A stretch of DNA of 6,126 nucleotides, from positions 18,277-24,402 of the forward strand of contig CAJTRU010000056.1 in assembly GCA_910579085.1 (NCBI GenBank). The letters are read 5' to 3'. Positions 1 through 5,929 of the stretch are shown piece by piece (positions within the stretch are counted from its first letter, which is position 1; every line of letters starts with the position of its first letter). The DNA is from an uncultured Lachnospiraceae bacterium (lineage in GTDB: Bacteria > Bacillota > Clostridia > Lachnospirales > Lachnospiraceae). The translations under genes were made by a program, and so were the position numbers. The notes below the pieces were generated by a model. It made no database searches. It was not told the DNA's origin and saw nothing but the letters and a program-made list of their open reading frames with translations.

Positions 1-6
1 ACAATA

Positions 7-1353
7 TTAAAAATCTTTAAAATACTTTTTAAAAGTTATTATAAAAAGTATTATTGAAAAAGCTGTTGAAAGATAGTCAGTTACTGGCTGTGCAATTACA
101 AGCATCTGTGCTGAATTTGTAAATGCATTTAAAATAAAAAGAATAGGTATAAACAGCAGCCCTTGTCTGGATATTGACAGAATAAGCGAAGGCAGGGCAG
201 CCCCTGTAGACTGTATAGCATTAATCATGACAAATAATATACCAAGCACAGGGCCTGAAATTATATAAATCCTTGAAAATTTAAAGCCAAAACTAAAAGC
301 ATCTTTATTTTCAAGAAATGCAGTTACAAGCGGGCCAGCCCCAAAGTAGCAAATTATAGTCATAACTATGCTCATGGCAAGCGCAAGGCAGACCGAAAAC
401 TTTAGAACTGCAAGATACCTTTGTTTGTTTTTAGCACCAAAACAATAGCCAAGAAGCGGCTGTATGCCAGTTCCAAGCCCTATTAAAAGCATAACTACAA
501 TCATATTTACCTTCATTGCAACACCAAGCCCGGCAACCGCCATATCACCATAAACTTTCATAAGGTTGTTTATAATAATATTAGATGTACTCATAAGCAG
601 GCTGTTAAACGAAGCAGGAATACCTATTGAAAGCACGCCCGTTGCAATATGGTCTCCTGCATTGTAATCCTTAAGGCGTATTGAAAGCAGGGAATTCTTA
701 GATACAAGGTGCTGCATATAATAAAGCGTTGCCAGGATATTTCCAATAGTAGTAGCTATTGCTGCACCAGCTATGTTCCATTTAAACAAAAGAATCATTA
801 CAGGGTCAAGTACTATATTGGCAACATTTCCAATAATCATACCAACCATTGCTTTCTGGGCGCATCCTTCAGCCCTTATAATATTGCTGTACATATTTGA
901 AATAATCAAGAAGGGTACTGAAACAGCCAGTATTGAAAGATACTGTGATGTGTATTCCAGGGTCTCATCGCTTGCACCTACAAGATAACATATAGGTTTA
1001 TTGAAAACCCATATTAAAACCATTGAAACAATTCCGATTACAAGCCCTGTCCAGAAACAGAATGAAGAAATGCTTTTTGCTTTTTCATTCTTTCCCTGTC
1101 CAAGCATCCTTGAAATAAGTGAAGTACCGCCAATACCAAAAAGCATCCCTATAGCCATAAAAATAAGAAAAGCAGGAGTTGCAACTGAAACAGCAGCAAC
1201 CATATATGCGTTTTTGGTCTGCCCGATAAAAAATGTATCTGCAAGGTTATAAGCAAGTACCATAATCATGCTAATAATAGCTGGTATGGCATTACTTAAA
1301 ACTGCCTTTGGAACGGGTGCGTTTTTAAAAATTTCTGTTGTTTTATCTTCCAT
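7..1353 (-). CDS. MATE family efflux transporter (MepA/NorM/DinF-like)
   Basis: A 448-residue polytopic inner-membrane protein, the usual MATE length (about 440-460), with roughly twelve hydrophobic segments arranged as two homologous halves. Family proteins use a Na+ or H+ gradient to export cationic drugs or metabolites. The first half shows P24 and N36-x-x-D39 in TM1 (NLADTFFIG), GGTSLISRMLGQG at 75-87, and NIVLDP at 179-184. The second half repeats the pattern with GIPASFNSLL at 244-253 and GLGTGIQPLLGYCFGAKN at 292-309, which resembles MepA-type members. The ATG at 1353 is preceded by AGGAAG eight bases upstream. The gene has its own promoter (1431-1459) and a 5' UTR hairpin, so it is probably not part of the galactan operon. 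It ends complete, six bases from the window edge. Family assignment is firm; the substrate cannot be read from the sequence. Confidence 0.95.
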   Translation of the reverse strand: MEDKTTEIFKNAPVPKAVLSNAIPAIISMIMVLAYNLADTFFIGQTKNAYMVAAVSVATPAFLIFMAIGMLFGIGGTSLISRMLGQGKNEKAKSISSFCFWTGLVIGIVSMVLIWVFNKPICYLVGASDETLEYTSQYLSILAVSVPFLIISNMYSNIIRAEGCAQKAMVGMIIGNVANIVLDPVMILLFKWNIAGAAIATTIGNILATLYYMQHLVSKNSLLSIRLKDYNAGDHIATGVLSIGIPASFNSLLMSTSNIIINNLMKVYGDMAVAGLGVAMKVNMIVVMLLIGLGTGIQPLLGYCFGAKNKQRYLAVLKFSVCLALAMSIVMTIICYFGAGPLVTAFLENKDAFSFGFKFSRIYIISGPVLGILFVMINAIQSTGAALPSLILSISRQGLLFIPILFILNAFTNSAQMLVIAQPVTDYLSTAFSIILFIITFKKYFKDF

Positions 1354-1380
1354 GTGAAATACTTCCTTTCTGTAAATTAT

Positions 1381-1423
1381 TGCTCCAGTCCAGCCTGGGG
1401 CAAAATACTGGCTGGATGGAGCA
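1381..1423 (-). other. Long hairpin at the 5' end of the MATE transcript
   Basis: TGCTCCA and TCCAGCC (1381-1387, 1389-1395, with one unpaired base at 1388) pair with GGCTGGA and TGGAGCA (1410-1416, 1417-1423), giving 14 base pairs around a 14-base loop. The predicted transcription start falls at the outer foot of the stem. On the coding strand it is followed by ATAATTT, too weak for a confident terminator, and the ribosome binding site follows about 14 bases later. Confidence 0.65.
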
Positions 1424-1430
1424 TTAGATT

Positions 1431-1459
1431 ATTTTACAAGATTTTCCTTGGAAATTCAA
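1431..1459 (-). promoter_or_regulatory. Sigma-A-like promoter of the MATE gene
   Basis: On the minus strand TTGAAT (1454-1459), then exactly 17 bases, then TAAAAT (1431-1436), which is five of six to the -10 consensus. The expected start near 1424 leaves a 5' UTR of about 70 bases before the ATG at 1353. The spacer contains a perfect dyad TTTCC(TT)GGAAA (1443-1454), a possible regulator site. Confidence 0.65.
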
Positions 1460-1462
1460 GAG

Positions 1463-1509
1463 GTAAAAATAAAATTATCCAATATCTGATGTATCAGGGT
1501 GGTTTTTAC
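1463..1509. repeat. Nested AT-rich inverted repeat upstream of the MATE promoter
   Basis: GTAAAAA (1463-1469) and TTTTTAC (1503-1509) are perfect inverted arms enclosing the smaller palindrome CTGAT(GT)ATCAG (1486-1497). It lies just upstream of the -35 box, where an activator or repressor could bind. Low sequence complexity makes chance occurrence of the outer arms possible. Confidence 0.35.
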
Positions 1510-1542
1510 GGAATGGGCGTTTGTCCTGTATTTTAACCTCAT

Positions 1543-1758
1543 TAAGTAAGCCCTTTAAAATACACGCTTCTTAAGCGGTGGGTTTGATTTACCAGGGCTT
1601 GCTTAGTCTGGCAGGAGTTCAAGCTCCAGCCAGACTGCCGCAAAGCGGCGATAAGGTTGTTTTGCAAGTGGGCAAATAGCCAATGCCTGCTTGCAGGCAT
1701 TGCGGATTGCGAATATCCGCTTGACTACGGAGGCTTGCCTTTATATTTTAGCTATTTG
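1543..1758. repeat. Dense array of inverted repeats downstream of aroE
   Basis: Six or more stems lie back to back. TAAG(T)AAGCCCT (1543-1554) pairs with AGGGCTT(G)CTTA (1594-1605) and encloses CGCTT/AAGCG (1565-1577). AGTCTGGC/GCCAGACT (1605-1612 and 1629-1636) has an inner GGAG/CTCC. GCCGC/GCGGC lies at 1637-1649. CAATGCCTG/CAGGCATTG (1681-1689 and 1694-1702) has a CTTG loop. GCGGAT/ATCCGC lies at 1702-1720. CAAATAGC (1673-1680) pairs with GCTATTTG (1751-1758), the last spanning the final aroE codons. No recognised RNA family, transposase gene or clear terminator T-run was seen. A palindromic dispersed repeat, a decayed IS200/IS605-type end or a structured RNA are the main options. Confidence 0.6.
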
Positions 1759-2527
1759 TTTCTTTTAACTTATCATTATAAATTTTCTGGTAAACTTCGT
1801 CAATTTTGGCTTCGTCAAGCTTTGTTTCAAGGAAAAACTCTGCTGCATAAAGCGCCTGGGCAACAAGCATTTCAAGACCGTTGACACCAGCCATCCCTAG
1901 TTCTTTAGCCTGTGCGGCCAGTCTGGTTTCAAGAGGGTTATAAATAACATCTGCCACAGCCTGGCATTTTGGAAACTTCTGTAAATCAACAGGGCTTGCG
2001 TCACATTTTGGGTACATACCCACAGGGCTTGTATTTACAATTATATCTGCATCAGTGTGTTTTGCAAAACATTCATCATATGTTATTGCTGTTTCTGTCT
2101 TTATAATATCTACAATAACAATGTTTCCTGCACCCATTTTCTTAAGAACTGCTACAACAGCTTTGGAAGCGCCACCGTCGCCAAGTACAACACATTTCTT
2201 TCCAGAAGGGTTAATCCCATGTTTGTTTAACATATACATAAATCCTGAAAAATCAGTATTATGCCCATAAAGTTTCCCATCCTTATTAACAATAGTATTA
2301 ACTGCGCCTATAGCTTTTGCATTATCATCCATTTCATAGAGAAATGGTATAACATCCCTTTTATAAGGAATTGTTACATTAATTGCCTTAAACTCATGCT
2401 TTTCCATAAAGCCCTTAAATTCTTCTTTGCTTAAAGGGTGTATATCATATGTGTAATCTGTAAGCATTTCATGTATTTCTTTAGAATAGCTGTGCCCTAA
2501 TTTCTCGCCAATTAAACCGTAATCCAT
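1748..2527 (-). CDS. aroE: Shikimate dehydrogenase
   Basis: Reduces 3-dehydroshikimate to shikimate in the cytoplasmic chorismate pathway. The 259-residue protein, slightly short for AroE, starts at the ATG at 2527, where the family alignment begins (MDYGLIGEKLGHSYSKEIH). The open frame runs 37 codons further upstream to 2638, but that part overlaps galE and a hairpin and has no family character. AGAAAGGG lies nine bases before the chosen ATG. Visible motifs are S13 and S15 (shikimate binding), NVTIPYK with catalytic K56, GAVNT 74-78, N90-T91-D92 with catalytic D92, the dinucleotide loop GDGGASKA 116-123, NTSPVGM, a YNPLET motif and NGLEMLVAQA near the end. The usual NRTxxR/K NADP motif after the second Rossmann strand is absent; the strand ends IVIVD with D140. 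It sits 68 bases after galE, probably co-transcribed, although it has no evident role in galactan use. Confidence 0.95.
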   Translation of the reverse strand: MDYGLIGEKLGHSYSKEIHEMLTDYTYDIHPLSKEEFKGFMEKHEFKAINVTIPYKRDVIPFLYEMDDNAKAIGAVNTIVNKDGKLYGHNTDFSGFMYMLNKHGINPSGKKCVVLGDGGASKAVVAVLKKMGAGNIVIVDIIKTETAITYDECFAKHTDADIIVNTSPVGMYPKCDASPVDLQKFPKCQAVADVIYNPLETRLAAQAKELGMAGVNGLEMLVAQALYAAEFFLETKLDEAKIDEVYQKIYNDKLKETNS

Positions 2528-2554
2528 TAATCCATGCCCTTTCTGTTGTTTTAT

Positions 2555-2595
2555 TACTGTAAAGGTACTATGCCCCTTGGGCAGATGTACCAGTA
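2555..2595. other. Compound hairpin in the galE-aroE gap
   Basis: Nested inverted repeats start directly after the galE stop: AGTA/TACT outermost (2592-2595 with 2555-2558), GGTAC/GTACC (2564-2568 with 2587-2591) and TGCCC/GGGCA (2571-2575 with 2579-2583) around a CTT loop. On the coding (minus) strand no T-run follows, so it is not a canonical terminator of galE. On the plus strand it is followed by TTATTTT. It may set relative aroE expression by partial attenuation or act as an mRNA processing or stability element. Confidence 0.5.
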
Positions 2596-3585
2596 TTATT
2601 TTGCATATCCTTCTGGATGTGCCTGGTGCCATTTCCATGCAGATGCAATAATTTCCTCAAGGCTTGCATGTACAGGATTCCAGCCAAGTACTTTCTTTGC
2701 CTTTTCACTTGATGCAATAAGCTTTGCAGGGTCGCCTCCACGTCTTGGTGATTCCACTGCTGGTATTGGATGTCCTGTAACTTTACGTGCTGTTTCTATA
2801 ACTTCTTTAACTGTAAATCCCACACCATTTCCAAGGTTAAATACATCACTTGCACCGCCATTGGCAAGGTATTTTACTGCCAGTATGTGTGCATCAGCAA
2901 GGTCTGTAACATGGATATAATCCCTTACACATGTACCATCTTTTGTATCATAATCAGTACCAAATATACTTACTGACTCCCTCTGGTTGTTTGGAACCTG
3001 GAGGATAAGAGGAATAAGGTGTGTTTCAGGACTATGTGCTTCACCAATTTCACCACTTTCATCTGCGCCACAGGCATTAAAGTACCTGAGTGCAACATAA
3101 CGGAGACCATGTGCAATATCTGTCCATTTCATCATTTTTTCCATTGAAAGCTTTGTTTCTCCATATGGGTTAGTTGGCTCTGTCTTGTCTGTTTCAAGAA
3201 TAGGTATACTTTCTGGTTCACCATATGTTGCGGCTGTTGATGAAAATACTATTTTATCAACGCCATGTGCTACCATGCTTTCAAGCAGCACCTTTGTACC
3301 ATAAAGGTTATTGTCATAATATTTAAGAGGATTTGTCATGCTTTCACCTACAAGTGAATTAGCAGCAAAATGTATAACAGCATCTATTTTTTCATTGTCA
3401 AAAATACTGTCTACAAATTCCCTGTTACGTATATCCCCTTCATAAAATACTGCATTTTTGTTTACTGCTTCAATATGGCCTGTTTCAAGGTTATCAGCAA
3501 TAACAACTTCTTCACCTGCTTTTACAAGTTCACTTACAGTATGTGAACCGATATAGCCAGCACCGCCTAATACTAAAATCTTCAT
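2596..3585 (-). CDS. galE: UDP-glucose 4-epimerase
   Basis: Interconverts UDP-galactose and UDP-glucose using tightly bound NAD+, the final step of the Leloir pathway and the source of UDP-Gal for polysaccharides. The 329-residue product is of normal family length. An extended short-chain dehydrogenase Rossmann fold starts at once with GGAGYIG at 7-13; D31-N32 closes the second strand as in NAD-binding GalE. The catalytic set is T117 in SSTAATYG (115-122) with Y141-x-x-x-K145 (YGETK), followed by the ALRYFNACGAD signature and RDYIHVTDLADAH. An ATG five codons upstream (3600) is part of ATGGAGG, that is, of the ribosome binding site itself, so the ATG at 3585 with GGAGG eight bases before it is chosen. 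It lies 69 bases behind the GH53 gene, which fits a galactose-processing operon. Confidence 0.97.
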   Translation of the reverse strand: MKILVLGGAGYIGSHTVSELVKAGEEVVIADNLETGHIEAVNKNAVFYEGDIRNREFVDSIFDNEKIDAVIHFAANSLVGESMTNPLKYYDNNLYGTKVLLESMVAHGVDKIVFSSTAATYGEPESIPILETDKTEPTNPYGETKLSMEKMMKWTDIAHGLRYVALRYFNACGADESGEIGEAHSPETHLIPLILQVPNNQRESVSIFGTDYDTKDGTCVRDYIHVTDLADAHILAVKYLANGGASDVFNLGNGVGFTVKEVIETARKVTGHPIPAVESPRRGGDPAKLIASSEKAKKVLGWNPVHASLEEIIASAWKWHQAHPEGYAK

Positions 3586-3593
3586 AACAAATT

Positions 3594-3598
3594 CCTCC
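3594..3598 (-). promoter_or_regulatory. galE: Ribosome binding site that fixes the galE start
   Basis: GGAGG on the minus strand lies eight bases before the ATG at 3585. The earlier in-frame ATG at 3600 overlaps this site (ATGGAGG) and has no Shine-Dalgarno sequence of its own, so the five extra residues are not part of GalE. Confidence 0.8.
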
Positions 3599-3611
3599 AT
3601 TTCTTTATTTT

Positions 3612-3627
3612 AATTGCAAATGCAATT
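3612..3627. promoter_or_regulatory. 16-base palindrome between the GH53 gene and galE
   Basis: AATTGCA and TGCAATT are perfect seven-base arms separated by AA. The dyad begins 27 bases upstream of the galE start. With a two-base centre it is more likely a protein-binding site than an RNA hairpin. It lacks the central CG of the lacI-linked dyad, so a different regulator would be needed. No good -35/-10 pair lies around it. Confidence 0.4.
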
Positions 3628-3654
3628 TATTAGCAGATTTAATAATTCTTATAA

Positions 3655-4806
3655 TTATCTTACAGGTTTGTAATCCCTTATAAGTTTTAATGCAGGAAGT
3701 ACATTGCCATTATAGTCAAATAATGCCTGGTTCGCCCATTCATTGCCACATGGGCCAGGGTCTTTTATATATTCAAGTGACTCTTTTGTCGCCCAGCCAG
3801 AACCTTGTACAGGTATCCAGCCTGGTTCCCAGTAAAAGAAGCCTGCACCAAGCCCGCCAGGCACTTTGCAAATCCTGTCAAGCAGGTCTTTCATAAATCC
3901 AGCCTGCCCTTCTTTGGTCATAGGGTATTCAATTTTATCAACAAGTTCCTGCCTTGTAGCCATCCCCTTGCGCTCTTTGTCATCCAGTTTTTCATAGTCC
4001 TTATAATCTTCCATAGTAAAGCCCATAGAAACTTCGGCTACAATTAATTCTTTGCCATAGCGTTTTGCAATATCTGCCATATTGGCGCTTAAATCATCAA
4101 GTGTCCCATGCCAGAATGGGTAGTATGAAAGCCCGATTATATCAAAATCTTCACCACGTTTTATATAGTTGTCAAACCAGCGGCGGTATAATTCATTATT
4201 ACCGCCATTATCAAGGTGTATCATTGTCTTTATGCCAGGAACTGCTGTTTTAGCAGCCCGTATCCCTGCACTGGTAAAACATGCAAGGTTGTCATATTCT
4301 GGTGTACGTCCAAGGGAAGCAGCAGTCTTATCATCAAAAATCTGTCCATCTGGCCACAACATTCCATTAGAAAGTTCATTCCCTGTCTGTACCATATCTG
4401 GAAGGCATCCGTTCTCTTTGCAAATATCCATTACTTCAGTTGTATAATTATATACAGCCTGTTCAAGCTGGCTTACATCCATATTTTCCCATGCCTTTGG
4501 CTTAAACTGTTTGCCAGGGTCAGCCCAGAAATCGCTATAATGCAAATCAAGCAGTATATCCATTCCATGTGCCTTTGCCCTTCTGGCAAGCTTAAGCATT
4601 GTGCTGGTATCATTAGTACCTGCGCCATAAGGCCTGCCTTGTGCATCATATGGGTTGTTCCACAGCCTTATACGTACTGCATTAGTGCCATATGACTTAA
4701 GTATATCAAATAAGTCACCTTCTTTTCCATAGTCGTAGTATTTCGCACCACAGTTTTCTAGTTCTATAAGAGTGGAAATGTCCATTCCTTTTATAAATTT
4801 ATTCAT
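3655..4806 (-). CDS. GH53 endo-beta-1,4-galactanase, apparently cytoplasmic
   Basis: A glycoside hydrolase family 53 enzyme cutting beta-1,4-galactan, the side chains of pectic type I arabinogalactan. The 383 residues form a single (beta/alpha)8 domain starting with KGMDIST (6-12), then VRIRLWNNP (44-52) and LLDLHYSDFWADPGKQ (85-100). The acid/base is E144 in QTGNE (140-144), followed by the GMLWP loop. The nucleophile is E258 in VAEVS (256-260), and GLSYYPFWHG is at 225-234. C-terminal family signatures FFYWEPGW and GSGWATKESL are present. There is no signal peptide, sorting signal or accessory module: the protein begins MNKFIKGMDIS directly on the catalytic fold. Characterised relatives such as those of Bacillus are secreted, so this copy probably acts on imported oligosaccharides. 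GGGGGA lies five bases before the ATG. It sits between a LacI-type regulator and galE. Confidence 0.94.
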   Translation of the reverse strand: MNKFIKGMDISTLIELENCGAKYYDYGKEGDLFDILKSYGTNAVRIRLWNNPYDAQGRPYGAGTNDTSTMLKLARRAKAHGMDILLDLHYSDFWADPGKQFKPKAWENMDVSQLEQAVYNYTTEVMDICKENGCLPDMVQTGNELSNGMLWPDGQIFDDKTAASLGRTPEYDNLACFTSAGIRAAKTAVPGIKTMIHLDNGGNNELYRRWFDNYIKRGEDFDIIGLSYYPFWHGTLDDLSANMADIAKRYGKELIVAEVSMGFTMEDYKDYEKLDDKERKGMATRQELVDKIEYPMTKEGQAGFMKDLLDRICKVPGGLGAGFFYWEPGWIPVQGSGWATKESLEYIKDPGPCGNEWANQALFDYNGNVLPALKLIRDYKPVR

Positions 4807-4819
4807 AAAAATCCCCCAT

Positions 4820-4834
4820 GCTGCCTCTGGCAGC
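4820..4834 (-). other. Small hairpin just before the GH53 ribosome binding site
   Basis: GCTGCC and GGCAGC form a perfect six-base-pair, GC-rich stem with a three-base loop. In the minus-strand message it ends two bases before the GGGGGA of the GH53 gene. No T-run follows at a terminator position. It could tune GH53 translation or protect the 5' end of a processed message. The rest of the 78-base lacI-GH53 gap holds only a weak imperfect dyad (GCCTG 4855-4859, CAGGC 4874-4878). Confidence 0.45.
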
Positions 4835-4884
4835 TCAAATATTACAGCCTCTGTGCCTGGTTTAATATATTTACAGGCTTATGT

Positions 4885-5880
4885 CTATCTTGTAGACTCT
4901 TTAAGTTCTACTTTATATCCTAAATAACTAATTTCTTTTACCTTAATGCCATCAAGCATGTCTATAAGCGTTTTACAGGCAGTCCTTCCGATTTCCCTTA
5001 CATCAAAAGAAAGTGATGTAATTGCGGGTATATTGTGCTTAAGAAGCATACTGTCAAAAAATGATGCTATTTTAATATCAGCAGGGACTTCTATACCCTC
5101 CCTTCTGAGTTTATTAAGCACAACAGAACATATTGCATCATCCATACAGATTATACAGTCTGCACCATGCATAAATATATTGTCAACAGCCCTTTCAACC
5201 ATTATGGAATTATCCTGGTCAAGATATACCAGTTCTTCTGGTATATTTGCATTTAAGTCCTTATATGCTGCCTTATAGCCATTTATACGGCTTGATGTAA
5301 CCATATGTGCTTTGCTGCCGCCTATAACTGCTATGCGTTTAAGGTTTTTCATAAGCAGCATTGAAGTGAGTTCTTTGCACCCCTCAAAATGGTTATGCTC
5401 TATCTGGACAACGTTATTATATGCAGACATTCCAATAACTACAAATGGAAATTCCTGTTTTAACAGTAGTTTTACTGCTTCATCTTCTATAAGGGTACGC
5501 ATAAGTATAACACCATCTACTTTGCTGTTAGACACTATGCGTTCCAGCTGTCCTAAATCACTATTATTGCAAACTGTTAAAATTATATCATATCCATATA
5601 ATGATGCCATTTCCTGAAGCCCTACAAGGCAGTTCTGGAAATATGACATGTCTTCAATACCATAATCAGAAGGCATTACAACACCTATATTATAAGTTTT
5701 TGATTTTGCAAGCCCTTGTGCTATAACATTTGGCTTGTAGTTGTTTTCTTCCATATAAGCCTTTACACGCTGTCTTGTGGCTTCACTTATACGTCCTTTT
5801 CCTGATATAGCCCTGGAAACTGTAGTCTTAGATATTCCAAGGTTTTCTGCTATATCTGCTATTGTAATACTTTTATTCAC
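4885..5880 (-). CDS. LacI/GalR family transcriptional regulator, probable galactan-operon regulator
   Basis: A 331-residue repressor-type protein. The N-terminal helix-turn-helix is ITIADIAENLGISKTTVSRAISG (residues 5-27; family pattern SxxTVSRxLxG), followed by RISEATRQRV and the hinge helix around NVIAQGLAKSKT (51-62). The hinge leucine L57 corresponds to the residue that wedges into the central CpG of LacI-type operators. Residues from about 63 form the periplasmic-binding-protein-like sensor domain, with VDGVILM, SSRINGYKAAY and IPAITSLSFDVREIGRTA as recognisable family stretches. The open frame extends to a TTG at 6021, but only the GTG at 5880 has a good ribosome binding site (AGGAG, eight bases upstream) and gives normal family length, so the extra 47 codons are rejected. 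The gene precedes GH53 and galE by 78 bases; a galactose-derived effector is inferred from context only. Confidence 0.95.
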   Translation of the reverse strand: MNKSITIADIAENLGISKTTVSRAISGKGRISEATRQRVKAYMEENNYKPNVIAQGLAKSKTYNIGVVMPSDYGIEDMSYFQNCLVGLQEMASLYGYDIILTVCNNSDLGQLERIVSNSKVDGVILMRTLIEDEAVKLLLKQEFPFVVIGMSAYNNVVQIEHNHFEGCKELTSMLLMKNLKRIAVIGGSKAHMVTSSRINGYKAAYKDLNANIPEELVYLDQDNSIMVERAVDNIFMHGADCIICMDDAICSVVLNKLRREGIEVPADIKIASFFDSMLLKHNIPAITSLSFDVREIGRTACKTLIDMLDGIKVKEISYLGYKVELKESTR

Positions 5881-5888
5881 TTTACCAT

Positions 5889-5893
5889 CTCCT
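5889..5893 (-). promoter_or_regulatory. Ribosome binding site that fixes the GTG start of the LacI-type gene
   Basis: AGGAG on the minus strand, eight bases before the GTG at 5880. An ATG between them (5888) is out of frame and stops after three codons (ATG GTA AAG TGA). The in-frame TTG at 6021 has no comparable site, so translation should begin at the GTG. Confidence 0.85.
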
Positions 5894-5908
5894 GGGCCAG
5901 CCTGTTGC

Positions 5909-5920
5909 GCAAACGGTTGC
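5909..5920. promoter_or_regulatory. LacI-family operator-like dyad at the regulator's own promoter
   Basis: GCAAACGGTTGC (minus strand GCAACCGTTTGC) is a near-perfect 12-base dyad around a central CG, with five of six half-site positions symmetric. This is the classical layout of LacI/GalR/PurR operators. It overlaps a second perfect palindrome, TTGCGCAA (5905-5912). It lies nine bases downstream of the proposed -10 box, over or just after the expected transcription start, where binding would block initiation. Autoregulation by the adjacent gene product is inferred. Confidence 0.7.
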
Positions 5921-5929
5921 TCTATAAAT

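Noticed and set aside
1381..1423. Rho-independent terminator of aroE or of an antisense transcript
   Set aside because: The stem is strong but neither strand has a proper T-run after it, and its position fits the MATE 5' UTR better. A degenerate terminator or attenuator cannot be fully excluded.
1354..1536. Plus-strand 60-codon open frame in the intergenic region
   Set aside because: It runs through the MATE promoter and leader hairpin, has no ribosome binding site or family signature, and its composition fits non-coding sequence.
1605..1636. Possible tRNA T-arm (GGAGTTCAAGCTCC)
   Set aside because: The loop and stem lengths do not match a T-arm, and there is no acceptor stem, D-arm or anticodon arm at the right distances.
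1381..1760. CRISPR array
   Set aside because: The repeats are inverted hairpins of differing sequence, not regularly spaced identical direct repeats.
4216..4695. Plus-strand 159-codon open frame opposite the GH53 gene
   Set aside because: It is antisense to a gene with intact catalytic motifs; the product is cysteine- and isoleucine-rich without any recognisable domain, as expected of a shadow frame.
4838..4878. Separate promoter for the GH53 gene (TAATAT with a TTAAAC-like box)
   Set aside because: The -35 match is poor and the spacing is 15 bases, so I would not call a promoter here.
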